From assembly GCA_023052935.1 (NCBI GenBank), contig CM041292.1, positions 118,292,936-118,356,935 of the forward strand: a DNA stretch of 64,000 nt. The letters run 5' to 3'. Source of the stretch: Piezodorus guildinii. Lineage: Eukaryota; Arthropoda; Insecta; Hemiptera; Pentatomidae. A program made the translations under genes and the position numbers. Within the stretch, counting starts at the first letter, position 1; each line of letters starts with the position of its first letter. The notes under the pieces were generated by a model that saw only the letters and a list, made by a program, of their open reading frames with translations, did not search any database and was not told the DNA's origin. This document shows, in pieces, positions 22,240 to 34,000 of this stretch.

Positions 22240-22956
22240 ATCTCAAATAATCCCTTAGTTTTATCGGATTTTCATCACTCACTTTTAAAAGCTTGTGTGT
22301 GATATAATATTTTTTCTAAAATCTTTAGCTTTTCAACGGTATATCATACATGTATATTACTGTTCTTATGTTCAAAAACAAAAAATTGCATTAAAAAATA
22401 TTTTCAGTTTTCTCCTTAAGTTGCTATTAAAATTCACTCAACTCGCATATTTAGCTGTTATTTCTCAATGCTGACAAGATAATATTGTTATTTTTTTTTT
22501 AATACCTACAAAATTAAAGGTACTTTAGAAGAAGAAAATTTAAAGTATCGGTATTTAAGACCTGTCAGGCTATTTCAATCGGAATGAAAGCTACATCATA
22601 TTAAAGCCCATCAAATTTTACATCGATTTATAGAGTTTAATCAAATTTAATTTTGAGAAAACCGTAAAAAGGCGCAAAATGCATGGTATAAAGTACATGT
22701 CCGGTCAGCTGATTTTGATGAAAAATATTTTGTAACATCTCGGGCGTATAATTGTATTAAATGTAAAATTTCAGTTTCATAGGACTTGAGGTTTTCGCCC
22801 GGGAGTTGCCGCAGCCACACACACACACAGGCCTTTTTTCGGGACTAGGTTACTAGGACTCAGGAGACCCTAAAACGTGTACTTCCGTTGAAAACTGGAA
22901 TTCCAAAATTTTCACGATCGCAATACTTTCGCTTACTATATATAGTAAGTGAAAGT
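22240..22956 (+). repeat. TTTCACTTAC repeat family, partial copy 1b
   Basis: It lacks the GCGC-side end. It contains the conserved interior (CAAAATTAAAGGTAC, CTGTCAGGCT, GGCGCAAAATGCATGGT), a short CA repeat, the CGATCGCAATACTTTC block and the palindromic end CTTACTATATATAGTAAG followed by TGAAAGT. Confidence 0.8.
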
Positions 22957-23625
22957 AAAAATAAAAAAATATACGGTCATAGAAATTTAATTATCTGTGC
23001 TACAATTTCTTAAGGTAATGAACTTGATCTAATCGAATATTTTTGTTTTTGTCTCCTTATTTATATCATACACCTCATGAAATAAAGAAATGAAAAAAAA
23101 ATTATAAAACAACGTTTCTAAGTTCTTAGTTAGTACTTTTAACTACTTCCAGAATACAATTTTTTATTACGTCAAATTTTAAGCATTTTGCTATCACAAA
23201 CAATTAAAATTGTGAGATTACATGTAGTGGAACAATTTCCAAGGAAAAAACGGTGGCACAAATCAATATTGGTCATAGTTTCGAAAATTAAATATTGTAA
23301 TTCCATTTAAGAAAGAACTTAAACTTCTATATTTTTTCGTTGATTTGTATGTGTTTTTCTTTAATTTTCAATATATTATATTATTTTTTGTGTAATCAGC
23401 ATTTTTTAACAACATGTGGTTGTTATGTTTAATTTTAGGAACTTTTTTTTTTTTTTTATTGAGTGACGCAATTTGTATGACATCGACTATAAGTATTGTA
23501 ATTGAATAAAAGTATTAGCAAGAGTGATAAATTGTATAAATAATATTGATTTTAATTTGTAATTAAAGCATTAAAAGTTTTTGAGGCAATAATAAACTGT
23601 TATATCCACATATAGAAGCACATTC

Positions 23626-23661
<36 letters not shown>

Positions 23662-25839
23662 TACATATTTTCAAATCGGATCTTAAATTAATAGAAGTTA
23701 AATCATGATGTTATTATTAATTGTGCATGAGGTTTTTTTTTTGTTAGTAAATTTGTATACTTAAATTCAGAAACCCACGTTTAAATATCGAAAGTAAGAA
23801 AATAAACACGACAAAAGCACAATAAAATAAATAATGCAACCGAAACATAGTACGTACTCATTATACAAGATATTATATTAAACAACATACTGGTAAATGA
23901 CATGATTACGGCTAAACTGTCTAAAGACAGCTAAAAAAAAAGTGGATGTGAGATACTCTAATTTAGAGAAGCAATTCAATCTAGAATATGTAGCTCCTGG
24001 GTACTATCCTTATCCATCACAAACTATATCGACTAGCATTAGCACATTCGCTGATTGATACTTTAGATTATGATAGGTTCGAATAAAAAACTTTGACTAT
24101 GTTTTTAAAGAATTGTAGAAATGGGGAGAGAAGAAGCAGACCCTCAAAACAATTGCGGATAAAAACAAGAAATCGCAAACTGGATAACAAGCAATAGGAA
24201 ATCTAGAAATGAAGAAACAACACTATATCGCATTAGTATTGGACATTTCGAGTTTTTCCACGGCTCCTTTGTGGCTTACAAGCCCGTACCTACATACGTT
24301 CATCATATTTTTGTATTTTGTTTCTCATCTCTATCCGTAAACCCAACTCTCTGTGTTCCTTCAAGCAACTACTCCTATATTACCTTGTTAAATCCTAATC
24401 TTTCGTAATATTGAAACACACAGGAATATTTGTGCGTGTCTTATGTATGTGATAAAGATAGATACATGTAAAATTGTTAATACATAATATATAAAGGTAA
24501 CCAAACCATGACCAATTATTTGTTCATATATTTTTGTTCTGAAGACAGATGATTAGCATCACATGGTGACACACTGTGATTCACTGTGTTTAACCCAATC
24601 AAAGGTTAATACAGACTAATGCAGAACAGCAAGATCAATCAGCACTCGAATAAGAAACAATGATGTATTCAACAAATGTAATTCGGGTGGACATTGGTTG
24701 CATATTAATAAAGAAGGGGTTGTGAGAGGGAGGTATATTCTATAAACTTGGAAATGGTAGGAGAAGAAAAAGCGTAAAGCACTAGCCGATGGGGTGTATT
24801 TGGGACAAAGGGAGATCTGTTAGGTAGGATTAGGGCTGGATTACCCACTTGTTGAGTCCGCGGACATATGGCCTTCTCATTCAGCTCGCCCTTTTTATAT
24901 TCTAATACTACACTAAATATACCTCGTACAGGTATATCGTATAGTAGAGTGCACATAGAAAGTTTATTATATTGAAATATTTTTTTTTATAAAAAAGTAA
25001 TATTCATATAAAATAACCCATATTGCAGGATACAATGTTTGAATAGATAATACATGCATACGTAGAAGAAATGTAATTTACATAATAAAATAAAAGGTTG
25101 ATGAATATTTCAATGCCAGTGGCTGATTTTTCGATATATGAGAAATACAGCTAAACGTCCTTCATATTAAAAAAAAAAAAAATGGAACAAGTTAATGTTT
25201 ATTAGAAGAAAGGTATAATGACCATTTCTAAAATAATATTAAAAAATACTAAATAAATAATTAAAAAATAATACTATATTTTTTATTTTTATTAATTTAT
25301 TAATCTTTATGAACTTGAATTGAATTGGTGGAGCTGTGAGAGAGGACACACATACCAAGTGCTGCTTCAGGCAACTTATTGATTAAAGCCCAGCATCCCT
25401 TCGTTCTCCCCTAACTTGTACTACATTCAGCCGCACTTACCTGTTTTGATATCCGAAAAAAACAACCAGGTACACCTATTTTTTTTTCTATTCTTCATTA
25501 TATAAGTTTGGCAATTAATTTATACTATAAATCTTAGAGCTGATTTCAACCAAAGTTTTGATTTAATCAATTTGACTATCGCAATTTTTATTTGACTGTT
25601 ATACTGAACTATTTTTGAATTAGAAAAAAAAAATAAGATGTAGTTATCATGTTTGTTAATTTCTTGATATCTATATAAATAAAGCATAATAACATTAATA
25701 ATAGAGGAAAAAATATTAAACGATTTTAAGAATTTAATTTTCATTTTATTTTTTACATATTATTTTTATATTTTTTAAATTATTGAAATGTGTTCTGTTT
25801 CCTTTTCATTTATCTTTAAATTTATTCTATTGTACAGAG
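22957..25839. other. Long AT-rich stretch without a recognised gene
   Basis: It contains homopolymer runs, including an A run at about 23629-23659, and a somewhat GC-richer patch at 24700-24960 with an 83-codon minus-strand frame of no known family. A strong splice-donor-like AG|GTAAGT occurs on the minus strand near 25443, but no coding exon can be tied to it. Confidence 0.45.
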
Positions 25840-26100
25840 GAGAGCAGTGGAGCAGCCCTGGGGTATGGAAACCCTCCAAGGGCAGATCTGGACTCTATGA
25901 AGTGGGTACCCAAAATTAGAGAAAAACCTGGTGACTGAACGTGATTTAGGTCTAATCAACTCTTTGCAAGGTAGTGACCATGAAGCAGTACGAATCTCTA
26001 GGAGTACGAAAAAATAAAAATAAAATGAATCCTGTACCTTTAAAACCACTGGACCCGACACCCTTCGTGGGTTTTAAAGGTACAGGTTTCATTTTTCTTT
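25840..26100 (+). mobile_element. tRNA-derived SINE-2, 5'-truncated, with a foldback insertion
   Basis: It matches the body of the SINE at 61932-62235 (TGGGTACCCAA, AAAACCTGG, GAACGTGATTT, CAGTACGAA and the end GGTACAGGTTTC with a T-rich tail). The tRNA head is missing. Near the 3' end a segment at about 26020-26049 is the reverse complement of the terminal 26066-26097 segment, so the copy can fold back on itself. Confidence 0.8.
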
Positions 26101-26295
26101 TTTCGTTACCTTAGTCGCCATCTAAGGACCACGGTTCTTGCGTTTACATCCGTTTTCTTCCACTTCTGGTGTTTGCTGGTTGATTTTGGGCGGTTGCTTT
26201 CTTGCCGATCACTTTAGCTTTCCTGTTGGTACAGTATTCTTTCATTTTTCTACTGAACTTTAGCTTACTTTGACCGTTTTTTCGATGCGTTGAGC

Positions 26296-26502
26296 TCAAC
26301 TTCTGTAATAAAATTGAGGAAAGGTCAGGTGGTAATGACTTCTATCATTTATGGTATCTTGCTGAATATTAACTTCTGCAATATCCCTCCCAACTAATTT
26401 GATGCAGTAGGATTCAGTGGCTTTTACCTTGTTGGCTTCTCTGAAGATCTTATGGGACAGCCTCTGGTGGTCCATTCTGTACAGACGGCGGTAGAAAGCC
26501 AA
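26296..26502 (-). pseudogene. Family E ORF C-terminal fragment
   Basis: The short frame contains FYRRLYRMDHQRLSHKIFRE, which resembles the GHVxRMxxxRLxKKIF segment found after the RT in several non-LTR families. The second copy near 29.8 kb shows the same region in worse condition. Confidence 0.55.
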
Positions 26503-26861
26503 ACATATCCTTCTGAGAGTTCGAAATTTGGTTTATACCATCGTCTTTCATCTGGAAAGATCCTTGGTCCTACAATTCTACGCTAGAATTTCGTTTCTTG
26601 TACTTCGAGTGCCCATAAAGGTAAGTTCTTTTGTCATAATAAGCTGCGTTGAGGATTCCTGGTCTGACTACAGCATCATAGTTTCTCAGTTTGACATTTG
26701 TGAACAAATTTTTTGAGGCGTACATGTATTTGCAGACATACTATGCCATCCCTAATTTAATTCTCCTTTGTTCGAGAGCAACTTTTTACATAGGTCTTCT
26801 TAAATGCACTCTCCAAGGCATTTTACTTTCACTCACTTGTATCTATATGTATCACTGAATT

Positions 26862-27215
26862 TCATGGAGCATCTTCAATATTGGGCATTAGTTCGGTCTT
26901 GCCAATGTAGACTAGCAGGCCGGTTTTTGCAGCTATTGGATATATTTGAAGTTGAGTAGCGGCCTCCTGCATGTCGTTTTGCAGTAAGATCAGGTTATCA
27001 GCGAATTTTAAGCATGGGATCCTTAGGTTATCTGCTTTTATGCCCATTTTCAATCCGGTGTTGGCTGGTACAGATCTAATCCAACCTCTGACAATTTTTT
27101 CTAGAGCAAATTTAAATAATAGACAAGATATACCATCGCCTTGCCTCACTCCTATTTTGATTGGGAAATTCTCCGAAAGCTGCCCTCTAAACTTTTCTCT
27201 GGAAGTTGTAAATGG
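26862..27215 (-). pseudogene. Family E reverse transcriptase fragment
   Basis: Minus-strand translation gives RGQLSENFPIKIGVRQGDG, then LLFKFALEKIVRGW and KFADNLILLQ, followed by KTGLLVYIGKTELM. The GVRQGDG, FADD-type and KT segments are the central RT motifs of non-LTR elements. The second catalytic Asp of the ADD motif has become Asn (ADN), so the enzyme would be dead even without truncation. Sequence upstream of RGQLSE is lost. The tail is recognisable again at 26296-26502 (FYRRLYRMDHQRLSHKIF). I leave the clade open. Confidence 0.8.
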
Positions 27216-27227
27216 TCATTTATTTAA

Positions 27228-27640
27228 TCATTACTACTTTTTTTATCAAGCCTCATCTAAAAATGCAGAGGAAGAACTGGCTCAGCACTTTGCTCTCTTC
27301 CACCACAAGTACACACGGGTGTGTTACCTATTTTAAGCTTTCTGTAAAAGTGAGCATTCAGTCTGTTGTGGTTGGTATTGAGTTTGAATATCATGACTTG
27401 CCCCTTTCTGGTTAGGTTGTGGTAGGGATCCAGAGGGTTCCTTTGAGGATGCTCCGTCTTTGTTTTATCTCTACCTGGTTTACATTACATTTTATCGCCT
27501 CTTTCACGGAAAGATTCATTAATGAACCGAATTTTCGCTGATTTAGTTCACCTCTAGCTCTGATGTTTCCCATTTCATTTCCAAGGCACTACGAGCCGAT
27601 AACAAAATTTTATTTGTCCTTCGGAAGGGATATCTTAGGG
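27228..27640 (-). pseudogene. C-terminal tail of another non-LTR retrotransposon
   Basis: The minus-strand frame reads LTRKGQVMIFKLNTNHNRLN, then AHFYRKLKIGNTPVCTCGG and a stop. This corresponds to the widespread TGHNRLNxHLYRKxKIGxxxxCxCG motif that precedes the C-terminal Cys/His cluster of many non-LTR ORF2 proteins. The later His and Cys are lost (EPVLPLHF). A short A-rich tail follows the stop. It lies immediately upstream of the family E fragment on the same strand but is a different protein region, so it is probably a separate insertion. Confidence 0.7.
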
Positions 27641-29550
27641 GATATAATCCCTATTATTAAGCATTTCAAAATTAACTTGTTTATGTCAACAGAAAGATTT
27701 TCAAAAGTCTTGCAGGCTAATGAATAAGCCTAATACGGTGATTTTGAATAACATTGTCTATCCTTAAAATGTTTCTTCCTTTTTTTTACACGAATAATAG
27801 TCAATAGTCTATACAAAAAAATATTATGGTAGTGTAATATTTATAATACTAATAAATGTTTTATATTTTCCAAAAGAAAAACCTAAGACTTGCACTCAAA
27901 TCAAAGAATGAAATATATAAATTAATCTGTTCAGCTAAACATGTATAATATAGATATAATAAAATGATTTATTAATTATTTTCGACCATAACTGAGTGTT
28001 TAAAATTGTTTGGTTTGATATAACAATAAAGAGCAGTTGTCAATAATCACATTAGCGATTCAAACATCCGTTGTTGCTTAGACAACAACGCAATGATTCG
28101 TTTTTGAGTTTGCTAACAATTGATTGAGTATGATTTATCGCAATTCCTATACGGCGTGTTATGAATTATATTTTTCTCAATGGTATTTTCTTTTATTTCG
28201 TAAATAAATTTTTACACGGTATCCATGCTTAAAAATAAAAAAAATTATGATGCCATATTTCATTTTTCTCATAAAACTAAAATTTTATTTTGAAAATAAA
28301 TGGGAAATTTTATTTAAAACCTGCTAGTAGTAAGTACGTATTTTTACTATATCCAACGAGCTCATCTGAAGATTCCCACTCAGACATTTAATTATTCTGC
28401 TTACTTTAATAATTATAAAGTTTCACAGATTAAGGACGCATTTAAATGGTTCTTTCAGACAGTTTTGAACTTTCAAGAAACTACCAAGAGTGTTATTTTG
28501 TCTTTATGGTTAAAGCCCTCTCGAATACGAGAACCGCAGACAGCACTTTAAACTTTATTGTAGAAATTTAAAACTTTTCTATTAAAATGGAATTTTTCGA
28601 GGTCTGTGTCATTAAAAATACAATATTAAGCTTCTGAATTTTTTTTCAGGTTTCAGTCCATCAAAGGATTTTATAAACATTTAAAAATAACATTTATCGA
28701 TGTTTTAATCACACATTACATTTATAACTGCTTTGCGAATTCTCCACTGAACTCATCTTCCATCAAACCAAACATTTTAGGTCCTTAATTTCGGAAGACA
28801 TGAGGCGTTGTTCATCCTTCAAAGTAAGGGACCACAATTTACAACTCTAGAAGAACCGTCGAAAGAAGAAGAATATTATTAAATGCTATAAAAATAAATA
28901 ATTTATTTATTTATTTTATCATAGAAGACTTTCAAGCACACGTTAAAAATATAAAGAAACAAATTCGTTTAAATGTCTGTATTTTTTTAATAATTAGAAC
29001 AAAACTAAATGTTCAAAACAAAATAATTTAAAAAAAAGTACAAGTTAGTAGTTAAAAAAAGTTTTATTGTTTTCTTCCTTCGAAATTTTCCAGTACCCAC
29101 TTATATTATTTAAAAAAAATAGATATCATCTAGGATCACCATTTCATAATGATTCTCTTTTTAATATGTATAAATATACTTTTATTTTTTCAAACATCTA
29201 TAAAACTGAAAAAATAACAAAAAACATAAATGGACATTGTGAGATTCCATGTATTTCTGCACATTAACATTAGTGTGTCGTATTTGCTTTTTTACATTGA
29301 CGATTTTTAACCTAATTGTATTAAATTATAACTGCAGGAATATAACTATTAAAAACATCACCTGATAAATATTAATATTAGTAGGAATTCTTTAAATATA
29401 TTGCATGGTATATCTAATGTCGGGATAACATTAAAGGAAAATAAATAAAAAGATAAATTGTAGTTAGAATTTTTCAAATCGTGTTGACATGTCATCTTAC
29501 ATTCTTTGGATAGGTATCATGTATATTTAAAGCATTATTAATTTAGATTT
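27641..29550. other. Unassigned AT-rich sequence
   Basis: No frame or repeat was recognised. Short frames such as 29067-29267 are low-complexity. Confidence 0.5.
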
Positions 29551-29880
29551 GTGTTTAAATATGTTTTCTTCCGCTTCTGTTGTTACTAGTTGATTTTTTA
29601 GCGGTTACTTTAGCTTTTAAGTAAGCAGTAACTTAAACATAACCTGCAAATACCTGTACTTTTTCCATTTTTCCAGTATTCTTTGCTGAAATCTTGCTTA
29701 AGTTTCTCGGACCATTTCTTGGAAGCGTTGTGCTTAAATTATGTAATAGACTTTGGGAAAGGTCTCGTTTGAATGGTCAGGCGCTAGCGACTTCCATCAC
29801 TGATGGTATCTTCCTGAATATTGAGTTCTGCAAATCCATCTCAACATGATTAATTGACATTTTTCTGTTGGCTTCTATAT
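29551..29880 (-). mobile_element. Non-LTR family E, second 3'-end fragment
   Basis: It aligns in the same orientation with 26145-26440: TTTTCTTCC(A/G)CTTCTG, GTTGATTTT, TTTACT, GATGGTATCTT and CCTGAATATT(A/G)A are shared in order. No RT remains. Confidence 0.7.
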
Positions 29881-30624
29881 ATCACAGAATTATATATATA
29901 TTTGTTATGTATCATTATTGGAATATATGACAAATTTTAATACCATCAGAGACTGAAACGGCAAAATGTTCTTTAATGAGCTCTCCTAAAACCTGAAATA
30001 CTGTACGAAGAATTAGAATAATTATTAAAAAAAAATTGCAACAGTAAGATACGATTTTCTAAATTATTCCAAAGTAAAAGCTGAAGTATGAATAAATAAA
30101 GCTTTACTGTTCTCTTTCTGAAAAAAAGTAAATAACCACAAAACAGCTGCTGCCTATAAAAAAGCGAAAGAAAAGTTTCCGGGAATATAAAATGGCCCAT
30201 AACTTGCCTCTTGGGCCCTCCGTGTTAGGGATTGAAAACAACTTTTTATCCCGGCCAGAGTATCCGTGAACAGTTGCCGAGTATCTTCTCGTTTAGGCAC
30301 TTCAGGACTACTCCACAGCGTTAGGGTCTGTTGATTTTTTTCACACTCGGTCGTCACTACATTTTAGGAAACTTTTATTCTGAATTGTTAATACACTATA
30401 TTCAATAATGTTAAACATTTTATGCAAAATTAACCTTATTTTTCTTAATGATCTTTCACTTTTTATTCATTTAAATCAAAAACGAATTTTGTAGGAGCGT
30501 TTTCCCAAAGTGTTTTTATGATAAATTATAAAATATGCGATCATTAGGAGGTAATTTAATGATCTAACAACTGTAAATATATAAAGAAATAATCATTACA
30601 TTATTTCTTATAATTTAAGATATG

Positions 30625-30629
<5 letters not shown>
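29881..30629. other. Unassigned sequence containing one protein-like ORF
   Basis: Apart from the ORF at 30154-30357, nothing is recognisable. Confidence 0.45.
30154..30357 (-). CDS. Hypothetical ORF, possible host exon
   Basis: A 67-residue minus-strand frame without an ATG at its edge. The sequence (ECEKNQQTLTLWSSPEVPKR, then DTRQLFTDTLAG and SLTRRAQEAS) is charged and balanced, unlike the Phe/Leu/Ile/Tyr/Lys-rich noise of neighbouring AT-rich frames. The DNA is also clearly richer in GC between about 30190 and 30350. It could be an exon or a processed pseudogene fragment. I recognise no domain, and there is no convincing splice acceptor or donor beside it. Confidence 0.3.
   Translation of the reverse strand: MTTECEKNQQTLTLWSSPEVPKREDTRQLFTDTLAGIKSCFQSLTRRAQEASYGPFYIPGNFSFAFL

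Positions 30630-30687
<58 letters not shown>
30630..30687. repeat. (TA)n microsatellite, left half of the LTR-element target
   Basis: A pure TA run ending exactly where the left LTR starts. The other half is at 35992-36039. Confidence 0.95.
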
Positions 30688-30689
<2 letters not shown>

Positions 30690-30887
30690 TTATGTTTAGA
30701 CTGAACTAACTAATAAAAAAAAAGGAGGGGTTGGGGCAGAGTAACGACACAGCTTCTAGAATACAGATGAACTTTATTTGTCTTTATCTCATATATATAG
30801 GGAAACAATGTTTATATTACGATCTCTATTGAGTCTTAACTAAAGTCTTACTTCTAATCCTTAAAGTCTATTTACACACACTTAACT
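30688..30887 (-). repeat. 3' LTR (left)
   Basis: 200 bp, about 98% identical to 35793-35991 (four substitutions and one indel by eye). Read on the minus strand it starts AGTTAAGTGTG and ends CATAACT. Confidence 0.95.
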
Positions 30888-30897
30888 CCCCCCCTCC
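30888..30897 (-). promoter_or_regulatory. Polypurine tract
   Basis: GGAGGGGGGG on the minus strand, directly before the 3' LTR. It would prime plus-strand DNA synthesis. Confidence 0.85.
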
Positions 30898-31082
30898 AGT
30901 TCCTTCGGCAGGAGGAACTTAACTAAAAACACTGAACAAAACACAATCCTTAACAATAACAACAATACAGGAGCGGTAGTACAGAACAAATCAAGAAAGT
31001 AAATACATAATTGGAAAAAAACAAAACAAAAATATCACTGAGGAACAAAAATAATAAAAATAAATAAAAAACAAAGACAAAG
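30898..31082 (-). other. Non-coding stretch between pol and polypurine tract
   Basis: About 185 bp, A-poor on the minus strand, without a reading frame. There is no room for an env gene. Confidence 0.8.
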
Positions 31083-34000
31083 TTATGGTGACTGGACCGC
31101 GTCTGCCGGCCCGGGGGAGGACACGAAGTGGGGTAGCCGCAGCTCCTCGAGATGGACAGTACGAACGCGAGATGGATTTTCAACGTCCCGCACGGTGAAC
31201 AAATTATGCTCGCGGATGGTGATTACCTTGAACGGACCCTCGTAACGTGGAGCAGTTTTGTTGCGTGCCGTACGCAACCGACGATAGACCAGAGTGCCCA
31301 ATGGAATCGGCCCACGCCTAAAAACCACCGCCCGGTGGTTCGCCTTGTCCACCCGTTTTGTCTTTTCGCGAAGTAAACGGTTGCGCACACGGTCCCACAG
31401 CCCCCGTTGATGTAGCCGCGCCCCCAACAGGCGATCCCGGAACGCCTGGTTGTGCGTCGTAAGTAGATCCCCACGATTGCGACGAGGTTGTCCAAAAACG
31501 ATCTCCACCGGAGACAGCCCTGTCGCCGCGTGAATCGTATGATTGTAGGCAATCACCGCTCGCGGCATAGCTTCATACGGCTCGAGATTCCTGCCCACTT
31601 TGAACAACCGCAGATGTTCCCCTATCGTGTTGTGGAATCGCTCCACTGCGCCCCTGCCCTTAATATGATGAGGTGTGTTAAAGCGCCAGGTAATCCCCAG
31701 CCCCTTGCTCTCGTCACGAATTAACTTGTTGTCAAATTCCCTTCCGCAATCTGACATGATTTCGTCGGGAACACCGTACGTCGCACACCAGTGCAGGACG
31801 CCCTCCCAAATTGCCCCTGGAGTTTTCTCCTCGACGGGATACGCCATCGCGATCTTACTAAAGGAGTCGATGGCCGTAAGCCACGACTGGCCCTCGTTGG
31901 AGTACAGGTCGATCTGTACCGAGCAAAGGGGTTCCTCCGACGTGGGGGTGACGACCTGCGTCGCAACCGGCGGGTTCCGGTCGTATTTTGCCCGCTGGCA
32001 AATCGTACATTGGCCAATGATGTCCTTGACCGTCCTATCCATGCCCTTCCAAAAATATAGGCCCTTCAGAGCGCGCAGCGTTTCCTCAACTCCCCTATGG
32101 TTCGTCTTACCCACATGGTGATCCGTCACGAGCTGCCGTTGCGTTTGTTGATCGGCGATGGTTTCCACCTGGCGTAAGCAACGAACTAACGGGTATCCAA
32201 CGCCAATCCGCTCTCGCCGCCATAACCTCTTAATTTTGTCTGCGACGACCCGATTCCCAACATAGATGTGTAACCCCCGGCCCGGGACACTAAACTCTGA
32301 GAAGATGCGTTCCAATTCGCTATCGACCACCGTAGTTGGAACGTGAACTAGCACGGACGATAGACCCTCGTATGTGCTGGCTTTGGTAACGATTCCTGGT
32401 CCTTGTTCAGAGCGGAAAATAAGCTGAAACTTCTTGCCGTTTATGATATCCTCGCTCTCCGGCAGTTCCCGTGCCCGATCGGCCGAGCCCGCGCTGTCTT
32501 CCGACTCCTGCCGCACCAACGGAATATCCGGCCCACTTTCTGCCCACTCACGGAGGTACCTTAGGCCGAATGGTTCGCCCGAAGTCCCCTCTTCATCGAT
32601 TGCGTTTATTACAATATCCCGTGACAGCCAGTCGGCTACCGCGTTCTCCACCCCCTTCCGATGTACTATGTGAAAGTTGTACGGAGCAAGGCGCTCCTTC
32701 CAACGCGATATTCGTGCGGATGACTCCTTGAGCGTTCCTAGATACACGAGCGGTTTGTGATCGGTGATTAACTCGAAACGCCGTCCATAGACATACGGCC
32801 TGAAATACTCGACGGCCCACACCACCGCCAGGAGCTCGCGTTCGATGGCGCTGTATCTCCCTTCTGCCTCATTCAACTTCCGACTAGCGTACGCAATCGG
32901 TTTTTCTCCCGTCTCGAAATTCTGCGACAGGACCGCTCCCACCGCCACCTCGCTCGCGTCCGTCGTAATGCGGAACGTTCGTTGGAAGTCGGGAAAAGCT
33001 AGCAGCGGCCTAGTCGTCAGAACCTCCCGGCATTTGCGGACGCTATCAATCTGGCCCGGCCCCATGCAAAACCGTTTCCTCTTCTTCAGCACGTCCGTGA
33101 GCGGTTGCGTCAATGCAGCTATCCCTGGAATAAATCTTCTATAGTAATTTACCATCCCTAAAAACCGCCGAACCCCGCGGACGTTTGTGGGTAAGGGGGC
33201 TTCCTGGATGGCTGTCACTCTCTCCGGATCCGGCTGTATCCCATTTCGTGAAACTACATGTCCCAGAAATTTAATTTCCCGGAGCCCGAATCTCGACTTC
33301 TCTCGAGACAACCGCAGCCCGAATTCCCGTATCCTGCGGAACACCCGTGCCAAATGCTCGACGTGCTCCTCTTTAGTGAGGCTGAAAACAATCAGGTCGT
33401 CCATATATACCTGAGTAAAGTCTTCCCCCAATCCTCTCTGGAACTCGTCCATTAGTCGTTGGAATGTCAAAGGGGCTCCCTTGAGGCCGAAAGGCATCCG
33501 CACGAACTCGAAGTGCCCCCTCTCCCATGAGAATGCCGTCTTCGCCACGTCCTCCTCCGCCATCCGGACCTGGTGGTAGCCGCTCTTCAGGTCCAACGTG
33601 CTAAATATAGTGGCTCCGGAAAGTCGGTCTAAAATGTCCTCAATTCTGGGCAGTGGGTACCGCTCGTCTATGGTGGCTTCGTTCAATTTGCGATAATCCA
33701 CTACTACGCGATACTGCTTCTCTCCCGTCGGCCCGTTTTGCCGCTTTTCGACAACCCACAATGGGCTATTAAACGGGGACGTGCTATTTCGAATGATCCC
33801 TTGTTGCAGCATCTCCTGCAGTTGCCTACTTATGATCTCTCTCATAGCTTGGGGGTACCGTCGGTACTTCACGTAAACGGGGGTGTTCGTCGCGAGGTTA
33901 ATTCGATGGACGGTTCGCCCCGTAGTCGGAAGAATTTCATTAGGTCCGTGAAACAGGTCCTTGTTCTGACGGACTACCCGATCGATCGACTCCTCCCAAC

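Larger units (their letters stand above)
26101..27215 (-). mobile_element. Non-LTR retrotransposon family E, 5'-truncated
   Basis: A minus-strand element fragment with an RT core at its 5' side and a long 3' region. A second copy of the same 3' end lies at 29551-29880. Its 3' end abuts the SINE-2 copy. Confidence 0.75.
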
